This document shows, piece by piece, positions 1 to 9,482 of a stretch of 62,439 nt of DNA (within the stretch, counting starts at the first letter, position 1; each line of letters opens with the position of its first letter). The notes under the pieces are model-generated. The model was not told the DNA's origin. It saw nothing but the letters and a program-made list of their open reading frames with translations, and searched no databases. The stretch spans positions 1 to 62,439 of the forward strand of contig JAZSCT010000007.1 in the NCBI GenBank assembly GCA_045530725.1, in the 5' to 3' direction. This DNA comes from SIG435 sp045530725 (lineage in GTDB: Bacteria; Bacillota; Clostridia; UMGS1810). Made by a program: the position numbers and the translations under genes.

Positions 1-1
1 T

Positions 2-1216
2 GGTACACCTTTGTATATTATGGATGAAAATAAAGTGAGAGAAAATATGAGAGCATACAACGAAGGGATGAAAGAAGTCCTTGGAGATGACTTTCTTGTG
101 ATATATGCAAGTAAGGCTTGTTCTTTTGTAAGAATGGCACAGATTGCAAAGGAAGAGGGGATAGGTCTTGACTCTGTAAGTATAGGTGAAGTATATACTG
201 CAAAGGCTGCAGGCTTTGATATGTCAAGGATATTTTTCCACGGCAATTTTAAAACCGATGATGATATCAGACTTGCTATAGATGAGGGCGTAGGATATTT
301 TGTTGCGGATTGTATGGAAGAAATAGAGACTATACAGTATTTCGCTGAGAAAAAGGGCGTTAAACAAAAAATCCTTATAAGACTCACTCCAGGTATCAAT
401 CCTGATACATTCGAAGCGGTAAACACAGGTAAGATAGATTCAAAATTTGGCTTTTCTATGATTAGTGACAATGCAGAGAAGACTCTCCTTAAGGTTCTTT
501 CTATGCCCAATATTCAACTTGATGGATTTCACTTCCATCTTGGCTCACAGATGTTTGATTCAGAACCGCTGGTGGATGGTGCAAAGATTATCCTTGAGTT
601 TATGACGGAAATGAACAAAAAGCACGGATATGAAGCAAAGATTCTGGATATTGGTGGCGGATGTGCTGTAAGATATACAGAAAATGACGAAAAAGTTGAT
701 AAGAAAAAATGGATAATGCACGCAGTAGAAGGTGTAAAAAAGGAATGTGAAAGACTTGGAATCAAAGTTCCTTTCATTATCACAGAACCAGGCAGAAGCA
801 TTGTGGCTGATGCGGGTACTACAATATATAAGGTAGGTTGTGTGAAAGTAATAGAAGGATACAAAACATACGTTGCCATTGACGGCGGTATGAGTGACAA
901 TCCAAGATATGCTCTCTATAAAGCACCATATACTGTAATGAGCGCAAACAATGCAGACAAAGACCATTCTATGAAGTGTTCTGTTGTGGGACGACTCTGC
1001 GAAAGCGGAGATATCATTCAGGAGGATGTATATCTCCCCCAATGTAAGAGAGGGGATATGGTGGCAGTTTTGTCAACAGGTGCATACAATTTCTCTATGT
1101 CATCCAACTACAACCGTGTATATCGTCCAGCAGTTGTAATGATAAAAGACGGCGATGATTATGTGGCAGTTAAAAGACAGACCACAGAAGAACTTCTTTC
1201 GGGAGACGTAAGATAA
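2..1216 (+). CDS. lysA: diaminopimelate decarboxylase, 5' end cut by the window edge
   Basis: This PLP enzyme decarboxylates meso-diaminopimelate to L-lysine, the last step of lysine synthesis. The frame is open to the first base and begins with Gly-Thr-Pro-Leu-Tyr, the usual sequence shortly after the LysA start, so only a few dozen residues are probably missing. Visible family motifs are YASKAC (PLP lysine), HFHLGSQ, DIGGG, EPGRSIVA (phosphate and substrate contacts), CESGD near the C-terminus (active-site Cys from the partner subunit) and GAYNFSMSSNYN. A Leu codon at position 11 is internal, not the true start. The pseudouridine synthase gene follows after 4 bases and is probably co-transcribed. 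Confidence 0.93.
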   Translation, partial: GTPLYIMDENKVRENMRAYNEGMKEVLGDDFLVIYASKACSFVRMAQIAKEEGIGLDSVSIGEVYTAKAAGFDMSRIFFHGNFKTDDDIRLAIDEGVGYFVADCMEEIETIQYFAEKKGVKQKILIRLTPGINPDTFEAVNTGKIDSKFGFSMISDNAEKTLLKVLSMPNIQLDGFHFHLGSQMFDSEPLVDGAKIILEFMTEMNKKHGYEAKILDIGGGCAVRYTENDEKVDKKKWIMHAVEGVKKECERLGIKVPFIITEPGRSIVADAGTTIYKVGCVKVIEGYKTYVAIDGGMSDNPRYALYKAPYTVMSANNADKDHSMKCSVVGRLCESGDIIQEDVYLPQCKRGDMVAVLSTGAYNFSMSSNYNRVYRPAVVMIKDGDDYVAVKRQTTEELLSGDVR

Positions 1217-1220
1217 GGAA

Positions 1221-1883
1221 ATGAAGATTCTTTTTGAAGATAAAGATATACTTGTGATAAATAAACCCGTAGGTGTATCTTCAGAGGCAGATTCATCGTG
1301 GGAAAATAATGTGTTGTCTTTGCTTAAAAATGATGAGTACAAAGGGGAACTGTTTACTCTTCACAGACTTGATATGTCAGTTGGCGGTGTGATGGTATAT
1401 GCGAAGACCAAATCATCTGCGGCAGTCCTTTCCCATATGATTCAGGAAAATGACTTTACCAAGTACTACCTTGCAGTAGCAAGTGGTACCCCTTGTGAAA
1501 AAGAGGGAATAATGGAAGACATACTTTTTAAAGACAGTACAAAGAAAAAGAGTTATGTAGTAAAGAAAGAGCGAAAAGGAGCAAAAAAAGCATCTCTTCA
1601 CTATGAAGTGATAGAATGCACAGATGATACATCGCTTTTTAAGGTGAGACTTCATACGGGAAGATTTCATCAGATACGTTGTCAGTTTGCATCAAGGAAG
1701 ATGCCTCTTCTTGGAGACGGTAAATACGGAAGCAGGGACAACAAGGCAAAGAATATTGCATTATTTTCGTATCTTATAGGATTTAAGCATCCCAAAACAA
1801 ATGAATATATGGAGTTTACGGATTTACCTTGTATGGATGTGTATCCGTGGAATAATTATCAGGATATAATAAAAACGCTGTGA
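1221..1883 (+). CDS. RluA-family RNA pseudouridine synthase
   Basis: Predicted to isomerise specific uridines of rRNA or tRNA to pseudouridine in the cytoplasm. The HRLD motif that carries the catalytic Asp is present in HRLDMSVGGVMVYAKT, followed by the family's later motifs (KYYLA, LHTGRFHQIRCQFAS, LLGDGKYGS). At 220 residues it is a compact form with the catalytic domain and no obvious N-terminal S4 domain. The normal HRLDxxTSG is altered to HRLDMSVGG, so the exact subfamily and target base are unclear. The gene starts 4 bases after lysA and its stop codon lies inside the terminator hairpin. Confidence 0.88.
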   Translation: MKILFEDKDILVINKPVGVSSEADSSWENNVLSLLKNDEYKGELFTLHRLDMSVGGVMVYAKTKSSAAVLSHMIQENDFTKYYLAVASGTPCEKEGIMEDILFKDSTKKKSYVVKKERKGAKKASLHYEVIECTDDTSLFKVRLHTGRFHQIRCQFASRKMPLLGDGKYGSRDNKAKNIALFSYLIGFKHPKTNEYMEFTDLPCMDVYPWNNYQDIIKTL

Positions 1884-1901
1884 TTTTTTCACAGCGTTTT
1901 T
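1871..1901. terminator. bidirectional rho-independent terminator
   Basis: Perfect 13-bp arms (AAAAACGCTGTGA and its complement) with a 5-base T loop and A/T tails on both sides. It sits between the convergent lysA/pseudouridine synthase unit and the DUF554 gene and can serve both; the stop codon of the synthase is part of the left arm. Confidence 0.88.
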
Positions 1902-1905
1902 TATG

Positions 1906-2604
1906 TTATATTAGTGTTGAAATCCACTCTGCAAGATAATAAAATACGGGAGAGAGGAATATTGCCGGCATAAAGTTCGCCACTTTTATTTTTGTGATTG
2001 ACATAAGATTAAGTCCCAATGCAAGTATTATCACAGAGCCACAGAGAGTAATTTCTCCTATAACTGCTTCGCTTAATACAGGTTCAAGATATGATGCAAG
2101 GATTACGATTGATCCCTGAAATACAAATACAAACACAGATGACAAAAGGACCCCAAGTCCAAGAGTTACCGAAAGCATCATAGATGACATGAAATCAAGT
2201 GCAGATTTTGCAAATATCAGAGTGTGATCTCCTGAAATGCCTGAATTGATAGAACCTACAATAGTCATTGCGCCTGTGCAGAAAAGGAGACTTCCTGTTA
2301 CAAATCCTACTGACAAAGAAACCGAATTGTCTTTTGACAGTTTCTTGTGCACATAATCCCCAAGGGTGTTAAGTTTACTGTCAATATCAATAAGTGAGCC
2401 GATTATTACTCCCACAAGTATTGATGCAATAAGTATCAGTACATTTCCCCCGTTTACCATACCTGAAATTGCAATATATATGACGCAAAGCCCTATACCT
2501 TTCATTGCAGTATCAGATATATTTTCAGGAATTGCTTTTTTGAACAAAAGCCCTGTAAGACTTCCCAGAATTACAGTTATACAATTTACAATTACGCCTA
2601 ACAT
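1906..2604 (-). CDS. DUF554 family integral membrane protein
   Basis: A 232-residue, very hydrophobic protein with about six or seven membrane spans. The N-terminus (MLGVIVNCITVILGSLTG) and the LVGVIIGSLIDID and FCTGAMTIVGSI segments match the DUF554 (YdfK-type) family of predicted transporters or channels; their substrate is not established. It starts immediately after the stop of the eroded SMP-30 gene upstream on the same strand, so the two share a transcript. Function remains unknown. Confidence 0.8.
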   Translation of the reverse strand: MLGVIVNCITVILGSLTGLLFKKAIPENISDTAMKGIGLCVIYIAISGMVNGGNVLILIASILVGVIIGSLIDIDSKLNTLGDYVHKKLSKDNSVSLSVGFVTGSLLFCTGAMTIVGSINSGISGDHTLIFAKSALDFMSSMMLSVTLGLGVLLSSVFVFVFQGSIVILASYLEPVLSEAVIGEITLCGSVIILALGLNLMSITKIKVANFMPAIFLSPVFYYLAEWISTLI

Positions 2605-2982
2605 TTATTTCGCCTCTTTTGTTTTGAATAAAAATGGTTTTCTTCCTTTTGCAAAATGATCGTGAGATAATGTGAAACCTGCATTTTCGTCTTCTTTTTT
2701 GATATCTTTGTAATTTGCGGTTACTATGATAAGTTTCTCCATACCTTTTCCTGCAAAAGTGCAATTTGCGGGGATTTTTGCTGGGACATCCACATAGCCT
2801 TTGTCAGTAAATGCTATTGCAGATACGGGAACGTCGGTTTTTATATACTCTGTTTCTTTTGTATATACATCAATAATTCTGTATTCGCTTTCATATGGAT
2901 TTACATAATAAAGTTTTTGCTCCTTGTCATTCCAAACGGGACCTTCGCCGATAATCGTCCTTACATTATTCAGGATTTCCAT
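2605..2982 (-). pseudogene. SMP-30/gluconolactonase-type gene with the middle deleted, still in frame
   Basis: The 125-residue product starts like SMP-30/regucalcin lactonases (GEGPVWNDKEQKLYYVN, the first metal-ligand Glu and first propeller blade) and ends like them (NCTFAGKGMEKLIIVTANY, then GRKPFLF). Intact members have about 290 residues and six blades; here roughly 160 residues between about residues 55 and 60 are absent, taking the remaining metal ligands with them. The frame, start and stop remain intact. It cannot fold as a six-blade propeller and is best read as a deletion remnant. It is probably transcribed together with the DUF554 gene. Confidence 0.7.
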
Positions 2983-3130
2983 TATATGTTACTTCCTTTT
3001 TATGATATATAATAGCATATTTTATAAAAAAATACAATATTTAATAATTTAGTAAAATTTTTGTTGTATTAATGAGAATTTTTTGTTATAATATAAAATA
3101 GATGTTATATATAAATACGGACGTGATTAT

Positions 3131-3541
3131 ATGTTTGAAAAAGTTAATCCAACAGTAGTATCTGAAACGAAATATGTGGCTATAGTTACAGTCATATTAA
3201 GTGCCTTTTTGCAGAGTATATTTCTTATTGCAGGTATGTGGAGTTATAAAGTTCTTCTTGGAAATATATATTCAGGATTCTTTGTGATTCTGAATTTTTA
3301 TCTTATGGGGTTGTCTGTTGCAAAAGCAGTAGAAAAGGATGAAAAAGAAGCCCGCAATATAATGAAAACATCTATGTCATTAAGAGGTCTTATGTTATTT
3401 GCAGCAGTAGCGGTGGGGGTACTTCTTCCCGTATTTGATATATTTTCGGTTCTGATACCTTTGTTTTTTGTAAGAATTGCGGTTTTTTTAAGACCGTTTA
3501 TAAAAAAAGAATCACAGAAGAAAGGAGAGAAAAATGAATAA
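3131..3541 (+). CDS. atpI: ATP synthase subunit I-like membrane protein
   Basis: A 136-residue protein with four predicted membrane helices at the head of the ATP synthase operon, the usual place of atpI. In other bacteria AtpI helps assemble the c-ring and may assist Mg2+ or ion supply. Sequence conservation in this family is weak, so the call rests on topology, length and position. The C-terminus is Lys/Glu-rich and the last 8 bases overlap the start of atpB, which points to translational coupling. Confidence 0.7.
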   Translation: MFEKVNPTVVSETKYVAIVTVILSAFLQSIFLIAGMWSYKVLLGNIYSGFFVILNFYLMGLSVAKAVEKDEKEARNIMKTSMSLRGLMLFAAVAVGVLLPVFDIFSVLIPLFFVRIAVFLRPFIKKESQKKGEKNE

Positions 3542-4427
3542 AGATTCACTTCGATTCAAAGTGACAGATACTTTGTATTTACTTATGATGGCATTACCTG
3601 TTCTGGGATGTATCATACTTAAGATACTGACATACCCGCCATCTGAAGGAATCACCATAAGAGGCGCACTTATATACTTTACTTTTCCTATGCCCATTAT
3701 GGATATGGTGGTTACGGAATCACAGATAAACTCTCTTGCGGTTCTTATATCCGTCTGGGGACTGTGTCTGTATCTTACTCACGGTATGGGGTGTGATCCT
3801 CTCCTTAAGAGACATCACATTGCAGAACTCATTGTGCATAGTGTCAAAAATATGGTAAGAGGCAATATGGGGGAATACTTTATGGCATTTGCTCCATTTG
3901 TTGTAGCCATACTTTCTCTTTCGGCATTTTCAAGTCTTCTTAGTCTCTTTGGACTCTATCCTCCCACATCTGATATAAATATTGTGGCAGGATGGGCAAT
4001 ATTGGTATTTATCCTTATCACATATTATAAGATGAAATGCGGACCTATTCAGTATATTAAGAGTTTTGGAGATCCTGTGCCATTTCTTGCACCGCTCAAT
4101 ATCATAAGTGAGATTGCTACACCAATCTCCATGGCATTCCGTCATTACGGAAATGTACTTTCAGGACTTGTAATATCTGTACTGGTGGCTACGGCGCTTT
4201 CAACTGTATCAAATATGATTTTTGGATTTTTGCCGGGATTTCTTGGTGAATTTCCATTTTTACAGGTGGGTATTCCTGCTGTGTTATCAATTTATTTTGA
4301 CATATTCAGCGGATGTTTGCAGGCATATATTTTTGCAATGCTTACAATGCTGTATGTATCAGGAGGGTTCCCTCTTGAACTTTATAATGAACGCAAATCC
4401 AAAAAAGCACAAAAGTGCAAAATTTAA
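3534..4427 (+). CDS. atpB: F-type ATP synthase subunit a
   Basis: Membrane stator subunit that forms the ion half-channels against the c-ring. The 297-residue protein has five or six membrane helices. The essential arginine is visible at about residue 203 in SMAFRHYGN, the counterpart of SLSFRLFGN in other species, preceded by PLNIISEIATPIS. The gene has a good AAGGAGAG site and overlaps the atpI 3' end by 8 bases. The ion specificity of the complex is better judged from the c subunit that follows. Confidence 0.92.
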   Translation: MNKDSLRFKVTDTLYLLMMALPVLGCIILKILTYPPSEGITIRGALIYFTFPMPIMDMVVTESQINSLAVLISVWGLCLYLTHGMGCDPLLKRHHIAELIVHSVKNMVRGNMGEYFMAFAPFVVAILSLSAFSSLLSLFGLYPPTSDINIVAGWAILVFILITYYKMKCGPIQYIKSFGDPVPFLAPLNIISEIATPISMAFRHYGNVLSGLVISVLVATALSTVSNMIFGFLPGFLGEFPFLQVGIPAVLSIYFDIFSGCLQAYIFAMLTMLYVSGGFPLELYNERKSKKAQKCKI

Positions 4428-4442
4428 GAGGAGGTATTTTTT

Positions 4443-4727
4443 ATGGAAATCGCGATCGGTATTATTTTAGGGTGTTGTGCATTTGGCGCAGCAATTTGTA
4501 TGGGTATAGGTGCTATAGGACCTGGTATCGGTGAAGGTAACGCTGTTGCCAAAGCTTGTGAAGCAATCGGAAGACAGCCTGAATCTAAGGGTGATGTAAC
4601 AACCACTATGCTTATGGGTTGTGCTATTGCTGAAACAACAGGTTTGTACTCTCTTGTAATTGCAATTCTTTTATTATTTGTTACACCAAATATGTTTATA
4701 AATATATTAATAAATGCAATCAGATAA
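4443..4727 (+). CDS. atpE: F-type ATP synthase subunit c, sodium-type ion site
   Basis: A 94-residue two-helix proteolipid that builds the rotor ring. Helix 1 has the Gly-rich GIGAIGPGIGEGNA, the polar loop is GRQPESKGD, and helix 2 holds the ion-carrying carboxylate E64 in CAIAETTGLYSLV. E64-T65 with Y69 matches the Na+ signature (ES/ET...Y) of Na+-coupled rotors. The position that is Gln32 in Ilyobacter is Glu here (E31 in GEG), giving a two-carboxylate site like that described for Fusobacterium nucleatum. I infer Na+ coupling; it has not been measured. The C-terminus is slightly longer than usual (NMFINILINAIR). Confidence 0.93.
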   Translation: MEIAIGIILGCCAFGAAICMGIGAIGPGIGEGNAVAKACEAIGRQPESKGDVTTTMLMGCAIAETTGLYSLVIAILLLFVTPNMFINILINAIR

Positions 4728-4742
4728 TATGGAGAGATAATT

Positions 4743-5258
4743 ATGCAATCATTGGAAGTTATATCTGTCAATTTCTGGCAGATAGTCATATCGTTGGCAA
4801 ACTTAACTCTGTTATTTCTTCTTGTAAAGAAGTTTCTCTTTGCTCCTGTGGAAAAAATGCTGAGTAAAAGACAGGATGACATTGACAATCAGTATAGGGA
4901 TGCCTTTGAAGCAAAACGTCTTGCTGACGAAGATAGAAATATGTGGTCTGACAAACTGAAAAAGGCAGATATTGAAGCAGATGAGATAATTCAGAATGCA
5001 TCAGACAGTGCAAAGATAAATGCAGACAAGATAATTTCTGATGCAAGAGAAAAAGCAGATGGCATTGTAAGACAGGCTGAAGAAAAAGTCAGACTTGAAA
5101 TGATAGGTGCCAGAGAAAGTATCAAAAAAGAAATCGTGGATGTGTCAAGTGAACTTGCCTCAAAACTTATTATGAGGGAAATAAACAAAGACGATCACAA
5201 AGAACTTATAAATGATTTTATTGACAAAGTAGGAGAGAGCGATGACGCAACTGTATAA
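4743..5258 (+). CDS. atpF: F-type ATP synthase subunit b
   Basis: Peripheral stalk subunit of 171 residues. A single N-terminal membrane helix (about residues 7-28) is followed by a long charged helix rich in Ala, Lys, Asp and Glu (for example AFEAKRLADEDRNMWSDKL) that dimerises and binds delta. Length and composition are normal. The 3' end overlaps atpH by 17 bases. Confidence 0.93.
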   Translation: MQSLEVISVNFWQIVISLANLTLLFLLVKKFLFAPVEKMLSKRQDDIDNQYRDAFEAKRLADEDRNMWSDKLKKADIEADEIIQNASDSAKINADKIISDAREKADGIVRQAEEKVRLEMIGARESIKKEIVDVSSELASKLIMREINKDDHKELINDFIDKVGESDDATV

Positions 5259-5772
5259 AGAATATGCCCAGGCTCTGTTTATGCTGTCACTTGAAGAAAA
5301 CAAAACAGAAGAATACAAAAAAGACTTAAAGACAGTGGAAGATGCATTTGAAGACAATCCTTCATTTTATGATCTTCTTTTGTCTCCTTCGATATATCTT
5401 TCTGAGAGGCTTGAGATTGTAGATAAGGTATTTCTGGGAAATGTATCTCGTCATATACTTTCTTTTTTGAAACTTCTGTGTGAAAAGAAACACCTTATAA
5501 GTCTTAAAGATTGTATAAAGGAGTTTGGGAGACTTTGTGATGAAATGAAGAAGGTTTCCTTTGTAAAGATTACTTCTGCAGTAGAACTTTCTGAAGATGA
5601 AAAGAACAGAATCATAGAAAAACTTAATAAAACAAGTGACAAATCCGTCAATGCACAGTTTGTGGTAGATGAAAGCATACTTGGCGGAATCGTTATGGAA
5701 ACAGAAGGAAAGATTCTTGACGGAAGCCTTAAGCATAAACTCAAAGATGTGAAGGAGGGATTAAGCCAATGA
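5242..5772 (+). CDS. atpH: F-type ATP synthase subunit delta
   Basis: A 176-residue subunit that joins the b stalk to the top of the alpha/beta head. It has the typical helical N-terminal part (YKEYAQALFMLSLEENK) and the conserved C-terminal segment (DESILGGIVMETEGKILDGSLKHKL), equivalent to the DPSLIGGxxxxxGDxxxDxS motif of the family. It overlaps atpF at the 5' end and atpA by ATGA at the 3' end. Confidence 0.92.
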   Translation: MTQLYKEYAQALFMLSLEENKTEEYKKDLKTVEDAFEDNPSFYDLLLSPSIYLSERLEIVDKVFLGNVSRHILSFLKLLCEKKHLISLKDCIKEFGRLCDEMKKVSFVKITSAVELSEDEKNRIIEKLNKTSDKSVNAQFVVDESILGGIVMETEGKILDGSLKHKLKDVKEGLSQ

Positions 5773-7262
5773 ACTTAAGACCTGAAGAAATAAGCAACAT
5801 TATCAAAGAACAGATAAGAAATTATGATTCAAAAATAGAAATGAAAGAAACCGGTACAGTTATCCTGGTAGGTGACGGTATTGCAAGGGTGTATGGTCTT
5901 ACAGAATGTATGGCAAGTGAACTTGTTGAGTTCGAAGACGGAAGTTTCGGTATGGCACAGAACCTTGAGGATGAAACTGTGTCTGTTGCACTTTTGTCTG
6001 ACACAAATAAGATTCACGAAGGATCCGTTGTACGCCGTACAGGGAAAGTAGTATCTGTGCCTGTAGGTGAAGGACTTATCGGAAGAGTAGTTGATGCTCT
6101 TGGAAATCCTATAGACGGTAAGGGTCCTATCATCACAAGTGATACAAGACCTATCGAGTCGGATGCACCGGGTATCATAGAGAGAAAAAGTGTGTCTGTA
6201 CCTTTGCAGACAGGTATCAAGGCTATTGACAGTATGATTCCTATCGGAAGAGGACAGAGAGAACTTATCATCGGGGACAGACAGACCGGTAAAACAGAAA
6301 TTGCAATCGATACAATTATCAATCAGAAAAATACAGGTGTTATTTGTATCTACGTTGCAATCGGACAGAAAAATACATCTGTAGTGCAACTTACAAACGA
6401 ACTTCAGAGTAAGGGTGCTATGGATTATACAATAGTAGTATCTGCATCTGCATCTGAATCAGCACCACTTCAGTATGTAGCGCCGTATTCGGGATGTGCT
6501 ATGGCAGAATACTTCAGAGAACAGGGCAGAGATGTGCTTATCATATATGATGATTTGTCCAAACATGCTGTGGCTTATCGTGCACTGTCACTTCTTATAA
6601 GACGTCCTCCGGGCAGAGAAGCATATCCCGGTGATGTATTCTATCTTCATTCAAGACTTCTTGAGAGAGCGGCTTGCGTTGCCCCTGAATACGGTGGTGG
6701 CTCCATCACAGCCCTTCCTATCATAGAAACTCAGGCAGGGGACGTATCTGCATATATCCCTACAAATGTAATTTCAATTACAGACGGACAGATATTCCTT
6801 GAGACAGAACTTTTCCACGCAGGTGTAATGCCGGCTATAAACCCGGGTATTTCTGTAAGCCGTGTTGGTGGTTCTGCCCAACTTAAGGCAATGAAGAAGG
6901 TTTCGGGTGAACTGAAGCTTCTTTACTCACAGTATCGTGAACTTCAGTCATTTGCGCAGTTTGGAAGTGATCTTGATGCAGATACAAAGGCACGACTGAG
7001 CCTTGGTGAACGTATTGTGGAAGTTCTTAAACAGAACCGCAATTCACCTGTACGTGTAGGATGTCAGGTAGCAATTATATATGCAGTAATCAACGGATAT
7101 CTTAATGATGTAGCAGTAAAAGATGTAAAGAATTATGAATTCAACTTATATAATCACCTTGAAGCAAGATATCTTACACTTCTTGAAAGGTTTGAAAGTG
7201 GTTTCTATGATGATGAAGATGTTGAAACACTCAAAAAAGCCTTAAGCGAAGTCAAGAGGTGA
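5769..7262 (+). CDS. atpA: F-type ATP synthase subunit alpha
   Basis: Non-catalytic nucleotide-binding subunit of the F1 head, 497 residues, full length. The Walker A motif GDRQTGKT lies at about residues 169-176, the DELSDWD-like region is present, and the family signature PAINPGISVSRVGGSAQ is intact and includes the conserved arginine that reaches the catalytic site. Four-base overlap with atpH suggests coupled translation. Confidence 0.97.
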   Translation: MNLRPEEISNIIKEQIRNYDSKIEMKETGTVILVGDGIARVYGLTECMASELVEFEDGSFGMAQNLEDETVSVALLSDTNKIHEGSVVRRTGKVVSVPVGEGLIGRVVDALGNPIDGKGPIITSDTRPIESDAPGIIERKSVSVPLQTGIKAIDSMIPIGRGQRELIIGDRQTGKTEIAIDTIINQKNTGVICIYVAIGQKNTSVVQLTNELQSKGAMDYTIVVSASASESAPLQYVAPYSGCAMAEYFREQGRDVLIIYDDLSKHAVAYRALSLLIRRPPGREAYPGDVFYLHSRLLERAACVAPEYGGGSITALPIIETQAGDVSAYIPTNVISITDGQIFLETELFHAGVMPAINPGISVSRVGGSAQLKAMKKVSGELKLLYSQYRELQSFAQFGSDLDADTKARLSLGERIVEVLKQNRNSPVRVGCQVAIIYAVINGYLNDVAVKDVKNYEFNLYNHLEARYLTLLERFESGFYDDEDVETLKKALSEVKR

Positions 7263-7266
7263 TCAG

Positions 7267-8070
7267 ATGGGTGCAGATATCAAATCTCTAAGAAACCGTA
7301 TAAAAAGCGTTGATTCTACACTTCATCTTACTAAGGCTATGGGCTTGGTTGCATCGTCAAAAATCAGACGTGCAACAGAAAATATGCAAAAAAGCCGTCA
7401 GTATATGAAGGCGTTATCTGATGCGGTGGCTTCACTTACATCCTCGCCTGAAACAAAGAAAAGTCCCTATCTTAAGGTAAATGACAATGAAAAGATTTGT
7501 CTTATAGTCATTGCAGGAGACAGAGGGCTTGCAGGAGGATACAATTCAAATATTTTCAAACTTGCAAAGGAATTTGAGGGTGCCGATATTATTCCTATAG
7601 GCAAAAGAGCCGTGGATAGATTTGGCGGCGATACCATATATGCGGAGAATTTCCCATATGAGACAGCACTTATGCTTTCAAAGAAACTTTGTGAGGACTT
7701 CTGTGAAAACAAATACAAAAAAATCGGCATTGTCTATACAAAGTATGTATCTATAATGAGTCAGGAACCCGAGATTAAGTGGCTATTGCCATTGGATGCA
7801 AATGCTGAAAAGTCAAATGCATCTACGCTGTTTGAGCCTGATGAAGAGACAGTCCTTAATGCGGTTATATATGAATATGTAGCAGGCTGCATAATGAGTT
7901 GTGTGAGAGAAAGTTTCACATCGGAAGTAGTGGCAAGAAGATTTGCTATGGACAATGCAGGCAAGAACGCTACAGAAATGATAGACAATCTTAGTCTTGA
8001 GTACAATAGGGCACGACAGAGTGCCATAACTCAGGAGATTACCGAAATAGTAGCCGGTAGCGGCTTATAA
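7267..8070 (+). CDS. atpG: F-type ATP synthase subunit gamma
   Basis: Central rotor shaft, 267 residues, a little shorter than the usual 285-290. The two terminal helices of the coiled coil are clear: MGADIKSLRNRIKSVDSTLHLTKAMGLVASSK at the start (first half shown by IKSLRNRIKSV) and ENATEMID-type NATEMIDNLSLEYNRARQ before ITQEITEIVAGS at the end. The globular Rossmann part contains VIAGDRGLAGGYN. It lies between alpha and beta with 4- and 14-base gaps. Confidence 0.95.
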   Translation: MGADIKSLRNRIKSVDSTLHLTKAMGLVASSKIRRATENMQKSRQYMKALSDAVASLTSSPETKKSPYLKVNDNEKICLIVIAGDRGLAGGYNSNIFKLAKEFEGADIIPIGKRAVDRFGGDTIYAENFPYETALMLSKKLCEDFCENKYKKIGIVYTKYVSIMSQEPEIKWLLPLDANAEKSNASTLFEPDEETVLNAVIYEYVAGCIMSCVRESFTSEVVARRFAMDNAGKNATEMIDNLSLEYNRARQSAITQEITEIVAGSGL

Positions 8071-8084
8071 GGGAGGTAAAGATA

Positions 8085-9482
8085 TTGGCAGAAATAAATA
8101 CAGGCAAAGTGTCTCAGGTAATGGGACCTGTTGTTGACGTAAGATTTGAAGAAGGACATCTTCCTTCTATATACAATGCTCTGACTATGCCAAACGGAGA
8201 CAAAACTCTTACCGTTGAAGTGGCACAGCATATCGGTGACAACGTGGTAAGATGTATAGCCATGGCATCTACAGACGGTCTCAAGAGAGGAGCACCTGTT
8301 ACAGACACGGGTAAGGCTATAAGTGTTCCTGTAGGAAGGGAAACTCTCGGCAGAATATTCAATGTACTTGGAGATACTGTTGACAACAGAGAAAAACCAA
8401 CTACAGAAGAAGTGTGGAATATCCACCGACCTGCACCGGGCTATGACGAACTGAGCACTTCTACAGAAATACTTGAGACAGGTATCAAGGTAATCGACCT
8501 TATCTGTCCATATGCAAAGGGCGGAAAGATAGGTCTCTTTGGCGGTGCGGGAGTTGGTAAAACAGTTCTTATCATGGAACTTATCAACAACATTGCCAAA
8601 GAACACGGCGGTCTTAGTGTATTTACAGGTGTAGGGGAGAGAACAAGAGAAGGTAACGACCTTTACAACGAAATGCAGGAATCAGGTGTTATAAACAACA
8701 CCACACTTGTTTACGGACAGATGAATGAACCACCTGGAGCAAGAATGAGAGTAGGTCTTACAGGACTTACAATGGCGGAATATTTCCGTGACAAAGAGGG
8801 ACAGGACGTACTTTTGTTTATTGACAATATATTCAGATTTACTCAGGCAGGAAGTGAAGTGTCTGCACTTCTGGGACGTATGCCGTCTGCAGTTGGTTAT
8901 CAGCCAACACTTGCAAACGAAATGGGTATCCTTCAGGAGAGAATCACTTCTACAAAGAAGGGTTCTATCACATCTATTCAGGCAGTATATGTGCCTGCCG
9001 ATGACCTTACAGACCCTGCACCTGCAACTACATTTGCACATCTTGATGCTACAACAGTTCTTTCGAGAAATATCGCATCACAGGGTATCTACCCTGCAGT
9101 TGACCCTCTTGAATCCACTTCCCGTGTGCTTTCTCCCGAAATCCTTGGCGAAGAGCACTACAATGTAGCAAGAGAAGTACAGAGAATACTCCAGAGATAT
9201 CAGGAACTTATGGATATCATTGCCATTATGGGTATGGACGAACTTTCCGACGACGACAAACTTCTTGTAGGTCGTGCAAGAAAGATACAGAGATTCCTTT
9301 CTCAGCCTTTCCATGTATCTGAGAAGTTTACAGGATTTGAAGGAACATATGTTCCTCTTTCGGAAACTGTCAGAGGATTTAAGGAAATCATCGAAGGTAA
9401 GCACGATGATTTGCCTGAATCTGCATTTCTCTTTGTAGGTACAATCGATGAGGCTGTAGAAAAGGCAAAGAAGGTGCAGTAA
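8085..9482 (+). CDS. atpD: F-type ATP synthase subunit beta
   Basis: Catalytic subunit of the F1 head, 465 residues. The P-loop GGAGVGKT is at about residues 153-160, followed by GVGERTREGND (catalytic Glu and Arg region), the Walker B LLFIDNIFRFTQAGSEVSALLGR segment and the DELSDDD catch sequence. The start is a TTG preceded by GGGAGG; no ATG fits the conserved N-terminus. atpC begins directly after the stop codon. Confidence 0.97.
   Translation: MAEINTGKVSQVMGPVVDVRFEEGHLPSIYNALTMPNGDKTLTVEVAQHIGDNVVRCIAMASTDGLKRGAPVTDTGKAISVPVGRETLGRIFNVLGDTVDNREKPTTEEVWNIHRPAPGYDELSTSTEILETGIKVIDLICPYAKGGKIGLFGGAGVGKTVLIMELINNIAKEHGGLSVFTGVGERTREGNDLYNEMQESGVINNTTLVYGQMNEPPGARMRVGLTGLTMAEYFRDKEGQDVLLFIDNIFRFTQAGSEVSALLGRMPSAVGYQPTLANEMGILQERITSTKKGSITSIQAVYVPADDLTDPAPATTFAHLDATTVLSRNIASQGIYPAVDPLESTSRVLSPEILGEEHYNVAREVQRILQRYQELMDIIAIMGMDELSDDDKLLVGRARKIQRFLSQPFHVSEKFTGFEGTYVPLSETVRGFKEIIEGKHDDLPESAFLFVGTIDEAVEKAKKVQ

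Noticed and set aside
529..900. Long antisense frames inside lysA, atpA, atpD, carB and other genes
   Set aside because: They lack ribosome sites and family similarity and follow from codon bias of the real genes on the other strand.
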